Assembly: GCA_964636675.1 (NCBI GenBank)
Contig: CAZWUO010000007.1
Span: forward strand, 1-52,764
DNA length: 52,764 nt
DNA from: JALUUH01 sp964636675
Lineage (GTDB): Bacteria; Pseudomonadota; Gammaproteobacteria; S012-40
Direction of reading: 5' to 3'
Part shown: one piece after another, positions 9,057 to 18,215 of the stretch
Layout of the letters: every line of letters starts with the position of its first letter
Numbering within the stretch: the stretch's first letter is position 1
Translations under genes and position numbers: made by a program
Notes under the pieces: model-generated
Database searches by the model: none
Told to the model about the DNA's origin: nothing
Seen by the model: the letters and a program-made list of their open reading frames with translations, nothing else

Positions 9057-11015
9057 TTAAAAATTTTCCGCAGATACCATAACAGAAAAATTTGTTTTTA
9101 TTTTCTTCCTGCCCTGATTAACACTGGTATCATCCATTTCTTGCAGTGAATAAAATAATCGCAAAAAATAGCTATCGCCTATAGGCTCAAATTTCAGCAT
9201 GGGTATGCTGGCACATTGCGACTTATCCGTATTGAATTTAATCACCTTATAACAATCACCTATCCTGATTTCTCCCGTGGTATCGCCAAAACCCGTTTTA
9301 GCTGACACTAAGTGGGAGATAGGTGCGCCGTGATCAACTGTTTGATTAATAGCAAAGCGATCCGGTTCATCTCCACCGTTAAATACTTCAATATACAAAG
9401 TCTGCATATCAAAAAACTCGGGAAAAAAACTCATATAGGCACAGCGCAATACTCCTGGAGAAGAAATTTCAATATCAAATTGATATTCTAAAGTGATTGC
9501 CGCATCATGAAAAATAATATTTTTTCTTATATCTCCAATCTCATTGCGAATCATTGTCGAAAACTCAAACATGGAATCATGCTGTCTACTTGTATATTCC
9601 AGCTCGGACAAATCGGTGAGCTTATGTTTTGCGATGGTTTCAAACGTATAGTGTCCGGTATACCAATCAGCCACATAATCAATTTGATCATAATAACCAT
9701 GCGGAATAGTACCTAATGCGAATAAATCACCTAGGGCCTTAAACCGAATTTTATAAAAACTCAAACCACGTTTAGGATTTATTTCAACTTCCAAATTTTG
9801 ATTTTCACAATGTATTAAGTGATTATGTTTTTCAGTGACAAATCGATTAACAATTTTTTTTTCAGGCATATTTTTTGGCGCACAGTTACTGTGTACAAAA
9901 TCACGCAGCATTGATTGCAAACACTGTTGATAAGCTTGCCAACGTTTTACGGTAATATGGGTTCTAAAATCACTGGCCCAAAGGTAACACAAATCTCGCC
10001 AAGTGCGATCAGAAAATTCTTTTTCACATATCGCATAATATATTTTCCAACACGTTGTATTGATTTGCAAATCATCTCTGCCACTCACCGCCCAACGTAA
10101 CAAATTATATTTTCCTTGTTTTTTAACCGGTATAGGAAGCGATGCTCTTGCCAACGATAGCTTTTTCTGATTCTGTTTCTTTTGATACTTATTGAGTATC
10201 TGAGATGGCAGCAAAAAATCAAAATCTATATTTTGATTTAAGTCTACAAACAAATCTCTAAGCTTTGCCCACTCATCTGCACTCTGTGACAAAAAAGTTT
10301 CCGCATGAAAACGACCCGGGCGGAAATCAAAAATTTCAGCATCGCTGGAATAAATACACAGGGCTTGATTTCGATTTGTCGATTTTTTTTGCATAAAAGC
10401 CAGGTAGTTTTCTCGACTAATCTCGCCATGAACATAGCGTTGGGTTTGTTGAAACATGATGGAATCACTCCATAATAAATCGATGGTCTCGCCATTACAG
10501 GCAACTGCTTGCTGGGGTGAATAACGCCACTCAGACTCCCAATTCGAATTTACACTCGCGCTATTATTCCACTCCATGACCAGACACTGATAACCCGCCG
10601 CTAGATATAGTGGAATAAGACTTGAGGAAAAAGCCTGCTCATTGACCAACGCAATCGTCGGCTGGCAATCGAGTAAATTTCTATAAACGTGATTACCGTG
10701 ATACAAATTGGCGTGATTCAAAGCCGCCGGAACCAAAGGACCAATTATTTGATGATAACCACTACCGATGAGTTCAACACCATTTTGCTGGATGAGATGC
10801 TTAAATTCAGCCACCCACTTGGGACTGAGTTCATTAATCAATTCGAGGGTATATCCTGATAACTCGATGCCCACAGGAATACCCGTATGCTCAACCAAAT
10901 TTAATAATGGCCAATAACAACGCTTTATCACCTCCTCGCGTTGCGCAACCTCGATCGAGGAATAATTAAGATTCAAATGAAAAATAGAATATAAATCAAT
11001 ATTTGCGGGTTGCAT
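9057..11015 (-). CDS. GH57-like glycoside hydrolase/glucanotransferase-family protein
   Basis: 652 aa. The N-terminal half (1-290) resembles the GH57 catalytic barrel: FHLN near 12-15 (H13) as the first conserved region, an IGSGYHQIIGPL segment near 83-94, NEQ with E126 as possible nucleophile, and SSDAEIFDFRPGRF as possible acid region. The C-terminal half (about 420-652) looks like the beta-rich domain of these enzymes. No signal peptide, so probably cytoplasmic. Family members act on alpha-glucans or transfer glucan; the real substrate here is unknown. It ends the minus-strand block, 23 bp after the ATP-grasp gene. Confidence 0.6.
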   Translation of the reverse strand: MQPANIDLYSIFHLNLNYSSIEVAQREEVIKRCYWPLLNLVEHTGIPVGIELSGYTLELINELSPKWVAEFKHLIQQNGVELIGSGYHQIIGPLVPAALNHANLYHGNHVYRNLLDCQPTIALVNEQAFSSSLIPLYLAAGYQCLVMEWNNSASVNSNWESEWRYSPQQAVACNGETIDLLWSDSIMFQQTQRYVHGEISRENYLAFMQKKSTNRNQALCIYSSDAEIFDFRPGRFHAETFLSQSADEWAKLRDLFVDLNQNIDFDFLLPSQILNKYQKKQNQKKLSLARASLPIPVKKQGKYNLLRWAVSGRDDLQINTTCWKIYYAICEKEFSDRTWRDLCYLWASDFRTHITVKRWQAYQQCLQSMLRDFVHSNCAPKNMPEKKIVNRFVTEKHNHLIHCENQNLEVEINPKRGLSFYKIRFKALGDLFALGTIPHGYYDQIDYVADWYTGHYTFETIAKHKLTDLSELEYTSRQHDSMFEFSTMIRNEIGDIRKNIIFHDAAITLEYQFDIEISSPGVLRCAYMSFFPEFFDMQTLYIEVFNGGDEPDRFAINQTVDHGAPISHLVSAKTGFGDTTGEIRIGDCYKVIKFNTDKSQCASIPMLKFEPIGDSYFLRLFYSLQEMDDTSVNQGRKKIKTNFSVMVSAENF

Positions 11016-11038
11016 GGTTAGAGCCTGTCTTCAGTCAT

Positions 11039-12313
11039 TCATTTTTTAGCGTCTTTGCCAATAAAAACACTTTTCAAAGTCGTCTCTATGCTAATCTTTT
11101 TGATGGCTGTTTCTGCAATCATTTTAGCCTGGGTCGGCGTATCGGCGATTGCGATAATAACCCCGGCACGTGCTGGATGATTGTGCATCATGAATACTTC
11201 ATCGCCTTTTTTCACACGTATTTCGCACATTTCTATTCCTGGCATATTCTTCACTTCATCGACTCCCGTAATACCGCTCACGATACCGGGTTTTGGAAAT
11301 AGGTAGCGTTGAACGACGGCTTTTTGAATCTTCGGCCTTAATTCTTCCATGCTAATCACTTCTCCCAAAGCCTGGCGGATAGCACAACCGACAAAATCAA
11401 CACCCGTATTCAATGGTATTTCATGGCTACAAAAATAACCACCACTCAAACGACCAGCAAGTTCAATCATATACGGCTGGCCATCATGCATAACCACATC
11501 GCCTTTTACGACGCCATGGTGAATACCCAGACTTTTTGCAGCTTGTTGAATAAGTTGTTTTACCGAGACTTGTTGCTTGTCATTCAAATGACTCGGCAAC
11601 TCTCCGCCGTTTTCAATCACAAACGGCCTAAAACGCTGCAAATATTCGTAATTACGGTCAGAAAATCCCGGAGTGTGGGCCAGTCCATCAATGACCAGTG
11701 ATTCTGTGCTAACTTGTGGTCCCTCTAAGTATTGCTCGACCATCACTCGCTTGCTCGGAGAATGGCTTAAAGACTCTTGGTAAGCCCACGCAATATCCAC
11801 ATCCTTAGACAGACGTATTACACCACGTGCACCGCGACTATCAACGGGTTTGAGGATTAACGGAAAGTTTTTTTTATTGAATTGAACGGTTAAATGATGC
11901 AGAGATTCTATTTCGCAAAACCAGGGTATTAATACCTTGTCTTTTGTAAACTGCTGCTTCATTGCAAGCTTGTCGCTTACCAGAACCGCCGAGCGTTCTG
12001 AAATTCCTGGTATACCAAGGGCCGTAGCAACCGCTGAGACTGTTTTTGGAACATCTGCCGCCACGCATAATACACCATTAATTGGTGTTAATTGCGCATG
12101 AAATTGGCTAACAACCTTGAGTGTTTGTGCAATATCGTAAGTATCGGCAATAAGTTTTTGGTCGGTGTATTTAAAACCTGGTGCGTTCGAATCTGCATCG
12201 GTTGCGACAACATGTAAACCCAGTTCTCTCGCACGCAATATCGCGGGAACAGTCTCAAGTCCGGCGCTGATAAAGAGAAATGCTTTTTTAGAAATACAAA
12301 CCACCATTGACAT
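11039..12313 (-). CDS. ATP-grasp family carboxylate ligase
   Basis: 424 aa. N-terminal Rossmann-like pre-ATP-grasp region (1-110; ISAGLETVPAILRARELG), central ATP-grasp core with ILKPVDSRGARGV (ATP-binding loop), VEQYLEGPQ and the metal-binding MIELAGRLSGG segment, then a C-terminal domain of about 100 residues. The family joins a carboxylate to an amine or thiol through an acyl phosphate. Within this operon it may attach an acid or amino acid to a sugar or carrier, but the substrate cannot be read from sequence. The start overlaps the SDR gene by 26 bp; an ATG two codons later is an alternative. Confidence 0.7.
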   Translation of the reverse strand: MSMVVCISKKAFLFISAGLETVPAILRARELGLHVVATDADSNAPGFKYTDQKLIADTYDIAQTLKVVSQFHAQLTPINGVLCVAADVPKTVSAVATALGIPGISERSAVLVSDKLAMKQQFTKDKVLIPWFCEIESLHHLTVQFNKKNFPLILKPVDSRGARGVIRLSKDVDIAWAYQESLSHSPSKRVMVEQYLEGPQVSTESLVIDGLAHTPGFSDRNYEYLQRFRPFVIENGGELPSHLNDKQQVSVKQLIQQAAKSLGIHHGVVKGDVVMHDGQPYMIELAGRLSGGYFCSHEIPLNTGVDFVGCAIRQALGEVISMEELRPKIQKAVVQRYLFPKPGIVSGITGVDEVKNMPGIEMCEIRVKKGDEVFMMHNHPARAGVIIAIADTPTQAKMIAETAIKKISIETTLKSVFIGKDAKK

Positions 12314-13037
12314 TAATCGTTTGTGCGGTGATATAACTGCTCGCGTCCGACGCTAAATACACAACAGCTTGCGCAACTTCATCTGGAGAACCCATTCGTT
12401 GCAACAATATATTTTCAGCCGCTTTGTTAACCACAGACGACTGCAAACCAGCTTGCGCCATCGCTGAATCAATTAAACCCGCTGCTATGGTATTGCAGCG
12501 AATATTATCGACGGCAGCAAAACGTGCGACCACCTGACCTAAAGAAATTAAACCTGCTTTACTCGCTGCATAATGCACGGTGCGCGGCCCACCATATTGC
12601 CCACTCACCGAGCCTATATTGATAATACTGCCCGCACCACGTGCACGCATAGCGGGTAAAACTTCCTGGCTACAAATAAAAGAGCCTTTTAAATTAACCG
12701 CTAAAATATCATCCCAATCTTCATCCGTCACTTGATCAAAGTCAGCAGGTTTATTGATACCTGCATTATTAACCAAGATATCAATGCCACCAAATTCAGC
12801 CATTATCTTTGCAATAACCGCTTTAACAAGCCTTCTATCACGCACATCCAGTTGCAATGATATGGCATTTCCAGCATTGGCATGAATCTCGGTAACAACT
12901 GCTGTTGCAAGTTCTTCGTTGTTAAGATAGGTAAGTGCCACGGTCGCACCTGCCTGCGCTAATGCTAAGCTAATAGCCTTGCCTATGCCACGACTTCCTC
13001 CGGTGACCAAGGCAACTTTATTTTTTAATATTTTCAT
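12288..13037 (-). CDS. Short-chain dehydrogenase/reductase (FabG-like)
   Basis: 249 aa classical SDR. Cofactor loop GGSRGIG at 13-19, NNAG at 90-93, and catalytic S143, Y156 and K160 are all present, so it should be active as an NAD(P)-dependent oxidoreductase. The size is typical. It lies between the split transketolase and the ATP-grasp gene in one minus-strand run, so it probably reduces or oxidises a pathway ketone or alcohol and is not the housekeeping FabG, which would sit with fatty-acid genes. Confidence 0.8.
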   Translation of the reverse strand: MKILKNKVALVTGGSRGIGKAISLALAQAGATVALTYLNNEELATAVVTEIHANAGNAISLQLDVRDRRLVKAVIAKIMAEFGGIDILVNNAGINKPADFDQVTDEDWDDILAVNLKGSFICSQEVLPAMRARGAGSIINIGSVSGQYGGPRTVHYAASKAGLISLGQVVARFAAVDNIRCNTIAAGLIDSAMAQAGLQSSVVNKAAENILLQRMGSPDEVAQAVVYLASDASSYITAQTINVNGGLYF

Positions 13038-13065
13038 TTGTCATTATTCGGCATAGCTAAGGTGG

Positions 13066-14034
13066 TTAATATTGCTTTCTCTTAATAACACGCTCAACTG
13101 CTTCGACAATGAAACGCGAAGTCAAACCATATTTTTCTGCGAGCGCTTCAGGTTCTCCAGACTCACCAAAGGTATCGTGCACACCAATAAACTCAATCGG
13201 GCAAGGCTGGGTTCTCGCCACTACTTCGGCAACAGCACTACCCAAACCACCTAATATATTATGATCTTCAGCAGTCACGATACATCCTGTTTTTTTTACG
13301 CAATCAATAATTAATGTCTCGTCTAGCGGTTTTATCGTCGCCATATTTACTACGCGTGCTGAAATACCCTGGGCTTGTAACAAACTAGCCGCTTGCAAGG
13401 CTCGCGCAACTTCTACCCCACATGCGATAATACTCACATCGTGGCCTTCCGTTAACACCTTTCCTTTGCCAAGTTCAAAAGAATAATTCTGATCAAACAG
13501 CCGTGGCGTAGGACTCCGTCCGGTACGCATATAAACAGGCCCGTTATATTCCAAAATCGCTTTAGTTGCTTTTTCTGTTTCTACCGCATCGGCAGGTGAC
13601 AACACTAGCATATTCGGCAAGGAACGAAACACAGCGAGATCTTCCAGAGCCTGGGCAGAAGCGCCATCTGGCCCCACATCCAAACCGGGATGGCTAGCTA
13701 CAATTTTTACATTACTGTTTGCATAAGCAATGGACAAACGAATTTGCTCAAAGGCACGCATGCAAAATACCGCAAAACTAGTAACAATGGGGATTACGCC
13801 AGTACTTGCAAATCCCGCAGCCGCTGAGAACATATTTTGCTCGGCAATACCAAATTGGAAAAAACGCGAGGGATAAGCGGTACGAAAATGGTGTGTTCCA
13901 GTGCCGCCCGCGACATCTGCGTCAAATACAACAAAGCGCTTATCCGTAAATGCCAAAGAAACCAGCGACTGACCAAAAGCCTCACGCAACGAATCTGCAC
14001 TAGAACCTATGAGCAACGGTTTATTATCGACCAT
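13066..14034 (-). CDS. Transketolase, C-terminal subunit (first pair)
   Basis: 322 aa, corresponding to the pyrimidine-binding and C-terminal domains of transketolase. The catalytic glutamate segment FQFGIAEQNM is present, as are the PVYMRTGRSPTP region and a C-terminal transketolase domain. The start overlaps the N-terminal subunit stop by 1 bp (TGATG), so the two are made together. Split transketolases of this type move two-carbon ketol units in specialised carbohydrate pathways. A second, diverged pair lies at 44502-46252. Confidence 0.88.
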   Translation of the reverse strand: MVDNKPLLIGSSADSLREAFGQSLVSLAFTDKRFVVFDADVAGGTGTHHFRTAYPSRFFQFGIAEQNMFSAAAGFASTGVIPIVTSFAVFCMRAFEQIRLSIAYANSNVKIVASHPGLDVGPDGASAQALEDLAVFRSLPNMLVLSPADAVETEKATKAILEYNGPVYMRTGRSPTPRLFDQNYSFELGKGKVLTEGHDVSIIACGVEVARALQAASLLQAQGISARVVNMATIKPLDETLIIDCVKKTGCIVTAEDHNILGGLGSAVAEVVARTQPCPIEFIGVHDTFGESGEPEALAEKYGLTSRFIVEAVERVIKRKQY

Positions 14035-14861
14035 CAGTGATTTAAATCTGTCAGTGCTTGCTGTAAATCCTGATCACTCAATTTTACGCTGCCATGCCAC
14101 AACGGTGATGATTCCATGAACTTGACCCCTGCTCCTTTTGTAGTATGCGCGATAATAACGGTTGGTTTATTTTTATATTCCCGGGCTTGAAAAAAAGCCT
14201 GATGGATAGCATCAAAATCATGACCGTTTATTTCTAATACATTCCAATTGAAAGCCTTCCATTTATCAAATAACGGTTCCAGGCCCATTATATTTTCATT
14301 GCTATCATCACTCTGCAATTTATTGTAGTCAATAATTGCACATAAATTATCAAGCCCAAAATGCGCTGCACTCATGACAGCTTCCCAAACCTGGCCCTCT
14401 TGCAATTCACCATCCCCGAGCATGACATATACACGTGGATCAGATTGTCGATACTTTAGCCCCAGTGCCATACCCATTGCGACTGAAAAACCTTGACCCA
14501 AGGAACCCGTATTCGCTTCTACCCAAGGCGTTGTTGCGACACTAGGATGTCCTTGCATGGGCGAGTTTAGCTTTCTGAGAGACAGCGATTTATCTTTTTC
14601 CAACCATCCTTTCTTTTCTGCCGCTGCATATAACACGGGACATGCATGACCCTTGGATAATATAAAACGATGCCGTTTATCACTCGGCCACTGCATAGCC
14701 GCCAACGGTAACTCTTGCTCAAACAAGTAACTGATAATATCGGCGGCGGACAATACCCCACCCGGATGACCAGATTCTGCACGATGAATGGCGATTAACG
14801 CTTGCTGGCGAATATTTTTTGAAAACTCGATTAATCTTTGCTTTCCTTCTAGATCAACCAT
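14034..14861 (-). CDS. Transketolase, N-terminal (TPP-binding) subunit (first pair)
   Basis: 275 aa, the diphosphate-binding half of a two-subunit transketolase. GHPGGVLSA, KGHACPVLYA and the thiamine-diphosphate motif beginning GDGELQEGQVWEA and ending DYNKLQ are intact. The gene overlaps the upstream alcohol dehydrogenase by 13 bp and the C-terminal subunit by 1 bp. It carries only one half of a full transketolase and needs its partner. Confidence 0.88.
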   Translation of the reverse strand: MVDLEGKQRLIEFSKNIRQQALIAIHRAESGHPGGVLSAADIISYLFEQELPLAAMQWPSDKRHRFILSKGHACPVLYAAAEKKGWLEKDKSLSLRKLNSPMQGHPSVATTPWVEANTGSLGQGFSVAMGMALGLKYRQSDPRVYVMLGDGELQEGQVWEAVMSAAHFGLDNLCAIIDYNKLQSDDSNENIMGLEPLFDKWKAFNWNVLEINGHDFDAIHQAFFQAREYKNKPTVIIAHTTKGAGVKFMESSPLWHGSVKLSDQDLQQALTDLNH

Positions 14862-15991
14862 TGTGCGAGTGCTACCTTATAGAGTTCTGTAAAACCCTCA
14901 GGCTCAATAGGCATGGGATTTTCTTTTTTTAACACGCTATCGTCTAAACACGTTTTAACCATAACATCCACATCCTTAGCATTGATTGTGAAATGCCAAT
15001 TATTCATGATTGCCCCAGCGTTGAATAAATAATTAGCTTTAATACGCTGCTCAAATTTTATCAAGGACTCATCGGGGAAAGACGATGCTATATTCTGCCA
15101 GTTGTAACGCAGAGAGGGAAGAATAAAAGGTAATAAGGACTCTGTATGAGGTAAACCCATGCACTCAGCAAACGGTGTTGCTAAGGCATGAGCCAATCCG
15201 GTACGAGAATTATTTAATGCAAGGCCAGCCATAGAAGATGCGGAAGCAATCGCAAAGCTATTTTCTTTGTCCGGAGTATTAACATACGATTTAAAATTGG
15301 AATCTAATAGCTGAATCGCTTCTTTTAAAATGCCCTGTTGGATAGGCGATACTTCATTGCGCAACGTTAAGGCTTCCACAGCATGTAACCAAGCATCTAA
15401 AGCCGCCAAGTAGCGCAATTTAGACGGGACTGTTTCAGCGATTTCGGCAACTAATAATGCAAACGGTGGGGTTAACCACTCACGATTCAAACTACGCTTC
15501 ACATTATCCATCTTCAAATGGGTAATCATATTGCATTCTGAACCCGTACCAAAGGTCGTCGGTATAGCAAGCAACATCACCGGCTGCACAGGTAAATTTT
15601 GAACTTTCCATAAGTCTTCGGGAGCTAAGGCATTAGGTATTGCAGCGGCCACTATTTTGGCAGCATCCAATACACTACCGCCACCCACTGCAACAATCAA
15701 ATCTACTTTGCCTTTTTTACCAGCTTCAATCGCTGCATTGATCGGCGAAATTTCGCATTCAGCGCTTAATAATGACACATCGACACTTAGCCCGAAAAAT
15801 AATTGATCAACAACACCGGTACTTTCTACTCCTTGATCGGATAATACCAAAATGTTTTTTGAATTCAAATTACGCTTAACAAACTCGAGTTTGTCAACAG
15901 CTTGAAACAAGGTCTTACACGCAAGAATTTGGGTTTCGCAGTGGAATCGCCAAAACCCGTTTACTTGATCAGAAAAAAGTTTTTTTAGCAA
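14849..15991 (-). CDS. Iron-containing alcohol dehydrogenase family protein
   Basis: 380 aa, group III alcohol dehydrogenase fold. The NAD-binding GGGSVLDAAK motif and the IPTTFGTGSE segment are typical, and putative metal ligands lie in DAWLHAVEA and GLAHALATPF...GLPHTES. The start is TTG at 15991: an in-frame stop lies just upstream, and a good GGAG ribosome site precedes it. It is the first gene of the run that continues through the split transketolase, SDR and ATP-grasp genes. It probably reduces an aldehyde or ketone in that pathway; the substrate is unknown. Confidence 0.78.
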   Translation of the reverse strand: MLKKLFSDQVNGFWRFHCETQILACKTLFQAVDKLEFVKRNLNSKNILVLSDQGVESTGVVDQLFFGLSVDVSLLSAECEISPINAAIEAGKKGKVDLIVAVGGGSVLDAAKIVAAAIPNALAPEDLWKVQNLPVQPVMLLAIPTTFGTGSECNMITHLKMDNVKRSLNREWLTPPFALLVAEIAETVPSKLRYLAALDAWLHAVEALTLRNEVSPIQQGILKEAIQLLDSNFKSYVNTPDKENSFAIASASSMAGLALNNSRTGLAHALATPFAECMGLPHTESLLPFILPSLRYNWQNIASSFPDESLIKFEQRIKANYLFNAGAIMNNWHFTINAKDVDVMVKTCLDDSVLKKENPMPIEPEGFTELYKVALAQWLI

Positions 15992-16059
15992 TGATTAGCG
16001 CTCCATCAAACTAATAAATACAATCTGGGAGGTTAAATTACGATGGGATCACAATCACT

Positions 16060-17358
16060 CTAAATTGTTCCAACACTATTTTTTTGAACATCACGACAAG
16101 TCGCCAAACAAACCGTCTCTGTAAAACTAAGTTGATTATGTGATAAACGAAGCCTATAACCCAAATCTTGCGCGGCTATCCATAGCGGAATATCGACTAA
16201 ATGGTGCGCAGAATGGTAAATACTAATCGCAAGATCGGGTGTGAATCGGTCGATAACATTTATTGCTCCTTTTAATGCATCGAAATCAGCGCCCTCAACA
16301 TCTAGTTTTATCACCTCAATTTTTTGTATCTCATTTTCATTCACAAAAAGATCAATGCTAGTCAACTCGACGTTATTATCGTGCTCACTACCTGAAGCAA
16401 CTAAATGAGAACATGGAGAAGCGTCGGGTAATTCACTCCAAGCTGAATAACCCGGTTTAATACTCAAGGCCTTATTTTCAATTCTGACACAATCATTCAA
16501 TCCGGATTTTTCTATGGTATTTATCAATTCGTTTACCGCAAGATGTCCTGGTTCAAATGCAAACACTTTACCCTCTTCGCCTATTTTTGAGACATACCAA
16601 TACGCGGTGTCACCATACCATGCACCGCCGTCAATCACATAATCCCCAAGTTGTGGTTGTAAAAAACCTTCTTCCCAATAAGACGGATGTGCATATTGAT
16701 AACGGATGAGGTTTTTTACCTCTTCGGTCAGGTTTTCATCAAACACCATATGCTGCACCGCTTTGTTACCTTTATGATAATCATCGACTTCACACGGCAG
16801 TAAATCTAACGACATGTTAAGCATTTGGAAAAAATTTAACCTATATGCGACCAGCTTTAAAAATCGATCTTTTGATTCTTGATTCTCATACAGCTCCCAA
16901 ACGTTTTGAAAATCATAGAGTCTATTTTCCAACACCTCATAAAATGGAAACCCCACCGCATCGTCATATATTGTACTTTCAAGCTGCAAAACATCAGGCA
17001 TTGGAAAAACCTGATTCAAATCAAATTTTGTGGCCAAAAGTTCTAGAGAGTGGACAATTTCAGCATACCAAGCAGAAGTTATAATGAGGGGTAATGTTGA
17101 GGATGGGGCCGCTTTCGGTAGATAGATCGGAACTGCTTGCTGAGTAACCTCTGGGTTATTATCGAGAAAAAAAGCAACTTTAACACCCATTTTTTGTAAC
17201 ACTTTAAAAGCTCGAGTTCCCGCCCCAGATGCACCGAATACAATAACTTGTTCAGAATTTAGAATCCGCTCACGCCACGCGGCCATACTTTGTTCTTCGG
17301 CTGGAACGGTAAACGAAGTATTTAATTCATCGTTAATCCAGTCTAGGGATAAATTCAT
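16060..17358 (-). CDS. FkbM-family methyltransferase with N-terminal Rossmann-like module
   Basis: 432 aa. Residues 31-110 form a small nucleotide-binding-like module (VIVFGASGAGTRAFK, FFLDNNPEV, IITSAWYAEI). The C-terminal region is an FkbM methyltransferase: DGGAWYGDTAYW as the SAM loop, VFAFEPG, and IKLDVEGADFDALKGA. FkbM enzymes O-methylate sugars or polyketides. The gene at 19868 has the same two parts in reverse order. The start overlaps the upstream methyltransferase stop (ATGA). Confidence 0.75.
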   Translation of the reverse strand: MNLSLDWINDELNTSFTVPAEEQSMAAWRERILNSEQVIVFGASGAGTRAFKVLQKMGVKVAFFLDNNPEVTQQAVPIYLPKAAPSSTLPLIITSAWYAEIVHSLELLATKFDLNQVFPMPDVLQLESTIYDDAVGFPFYEVLENRLYDFQNVWELYENQESKDRFLKLVAYRLNFFQMLNMSLDLLPCEVDDYHKGNKAVQHMVFDENLTEEVKNLIRYQYAHPSYWEEGFLQPQLGDYVIDGGAWYGDTAYWYVSKIGEEGKVFAFEPGHLAVNELINTIEKSGLNDCVRIENKALSIKPGYSAWSELPDASPCSHLVASGSEHDNNVELTSIDLFVNENEIQKIEVIKLDVEGADFDALKGAINVIDRFTPDLAISIYHSAHHLVDIPLWIAAQDLGYRLRLSHNQLSFTETVCLATCRDVQKNSVGTI

Positions 17359-18215
17359 TTGGGTTTTTGCACGAGGAAATTACAGGTTCTTCCTATACCT
17401 GCTCTGGCAAAAGATCTATACATATTTAATAGAATATTAGGGTCTTCATTTATGATATTCATTTCCATCTTCATACGCATCTCGTGTATTTCAGCACCTA
17501 CTTCATCATCACCAATATAATCTTTACCCATCAATGCAAAAAGTTCCATCGGATAAGAACCCATGCGATCAATTTCTAAAAATCCAACATCCTCTAATAA
17601 CTTACCCAGACTATTAAAATCAAAATAATTCACGTGATGTTTAGGTACTATCCACCATTGAGTTTTGCCTAATTGGTTTGTAATTACTTTTTGTAGAGAA
17701 CTAAAGTCATTAGGGACTTCTATCCAAAGCATAGCCTCAGGTTTCATTTCCTTGAACAGAATCCCCAGTATTTTTCTAGGATCTTCCATATGTTCTAATA
17801 CCAAACACAAATTTATAAAATCAGGAGAGAAAATACGTATTAATTCTTCCTCAAGAAACCCTTTATCCAAATGTATATCAAATTTTTCTTGAGCAAATTT
17901 TCTAGCTATTCTACTTGGCTCAATACCGGAAATAAACCATTTACAGCTGCGGGCAGTTTTCAAAAAAAATCCACCACCGGCACCAATATCAAGCACCAAA
18001 CCACGTTTACCCGAACAATTTTCCACTCTGGTTAAGCGCTGCTCCCACAACAGCGTCCAATACACCGTTTCTAACTCCGATTTTGACAAATAATCAGGTT
18101 TCTCACGCTCGTAAAAATCAGTTTCGTATATATCTCGATACGATGAACCTTCTGGCTGCGATACATATCTGAAACCGCATTTCTGATCTATATTGAGTGC
18201 AGGTTTATAATTCAT
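17355..18215 (-). CDS. Class I SAM-dependent methyltransferase
   Basis: 286 aa. The core carries motif I VLDIGAGGGFFLK, an acidic SGIEPS segment, NLCLVLEHMEDP, and WIEVPND followed by HHVNYFD, as in Methyltransf_23-type enzymes of glycan clusters that often methylate or help deoxygenate sugars. The N-terminal FRYVSQPEGSSYRDIYETDFYE region resembles the leader of that family, but no cysteine zinc site is evident. It overlaps both neighbours (11 bp upstream, ATGA downstream). Confidence 0.75.
   Translation of the reverse strand: MNYKPALNIDQKCGFRYVSQPEGSSYRDIYETDFYEREKPDYLSKSELETVYWTLLWEQRLTRVENCSGKRGLVLDIGAGGGFFLKTARSCKWFISGIEPSRIARKFAQEKFDIHLDKGFLEEELIRIFSPDFINLCLVLEHMEDPRKILGILFKEMKPEAMLWIEVPNDFSSLQKVITNQLGKTQWWIVPKHHVNYFDFNSLGKLLEDVGFLEIDRMGSYPMELFALMGKDYIGDDEVGAEIHEMRMKMEMNIINEDPNILLNMYRSFARAGIGRTCNFLVQKPK

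Noticed and set aside
12288..13037. Housekeeping fabG
   Set aside because: There are no fatty-acid genes nearby, and it is embedded between transketolase and ATP-grasp genes.
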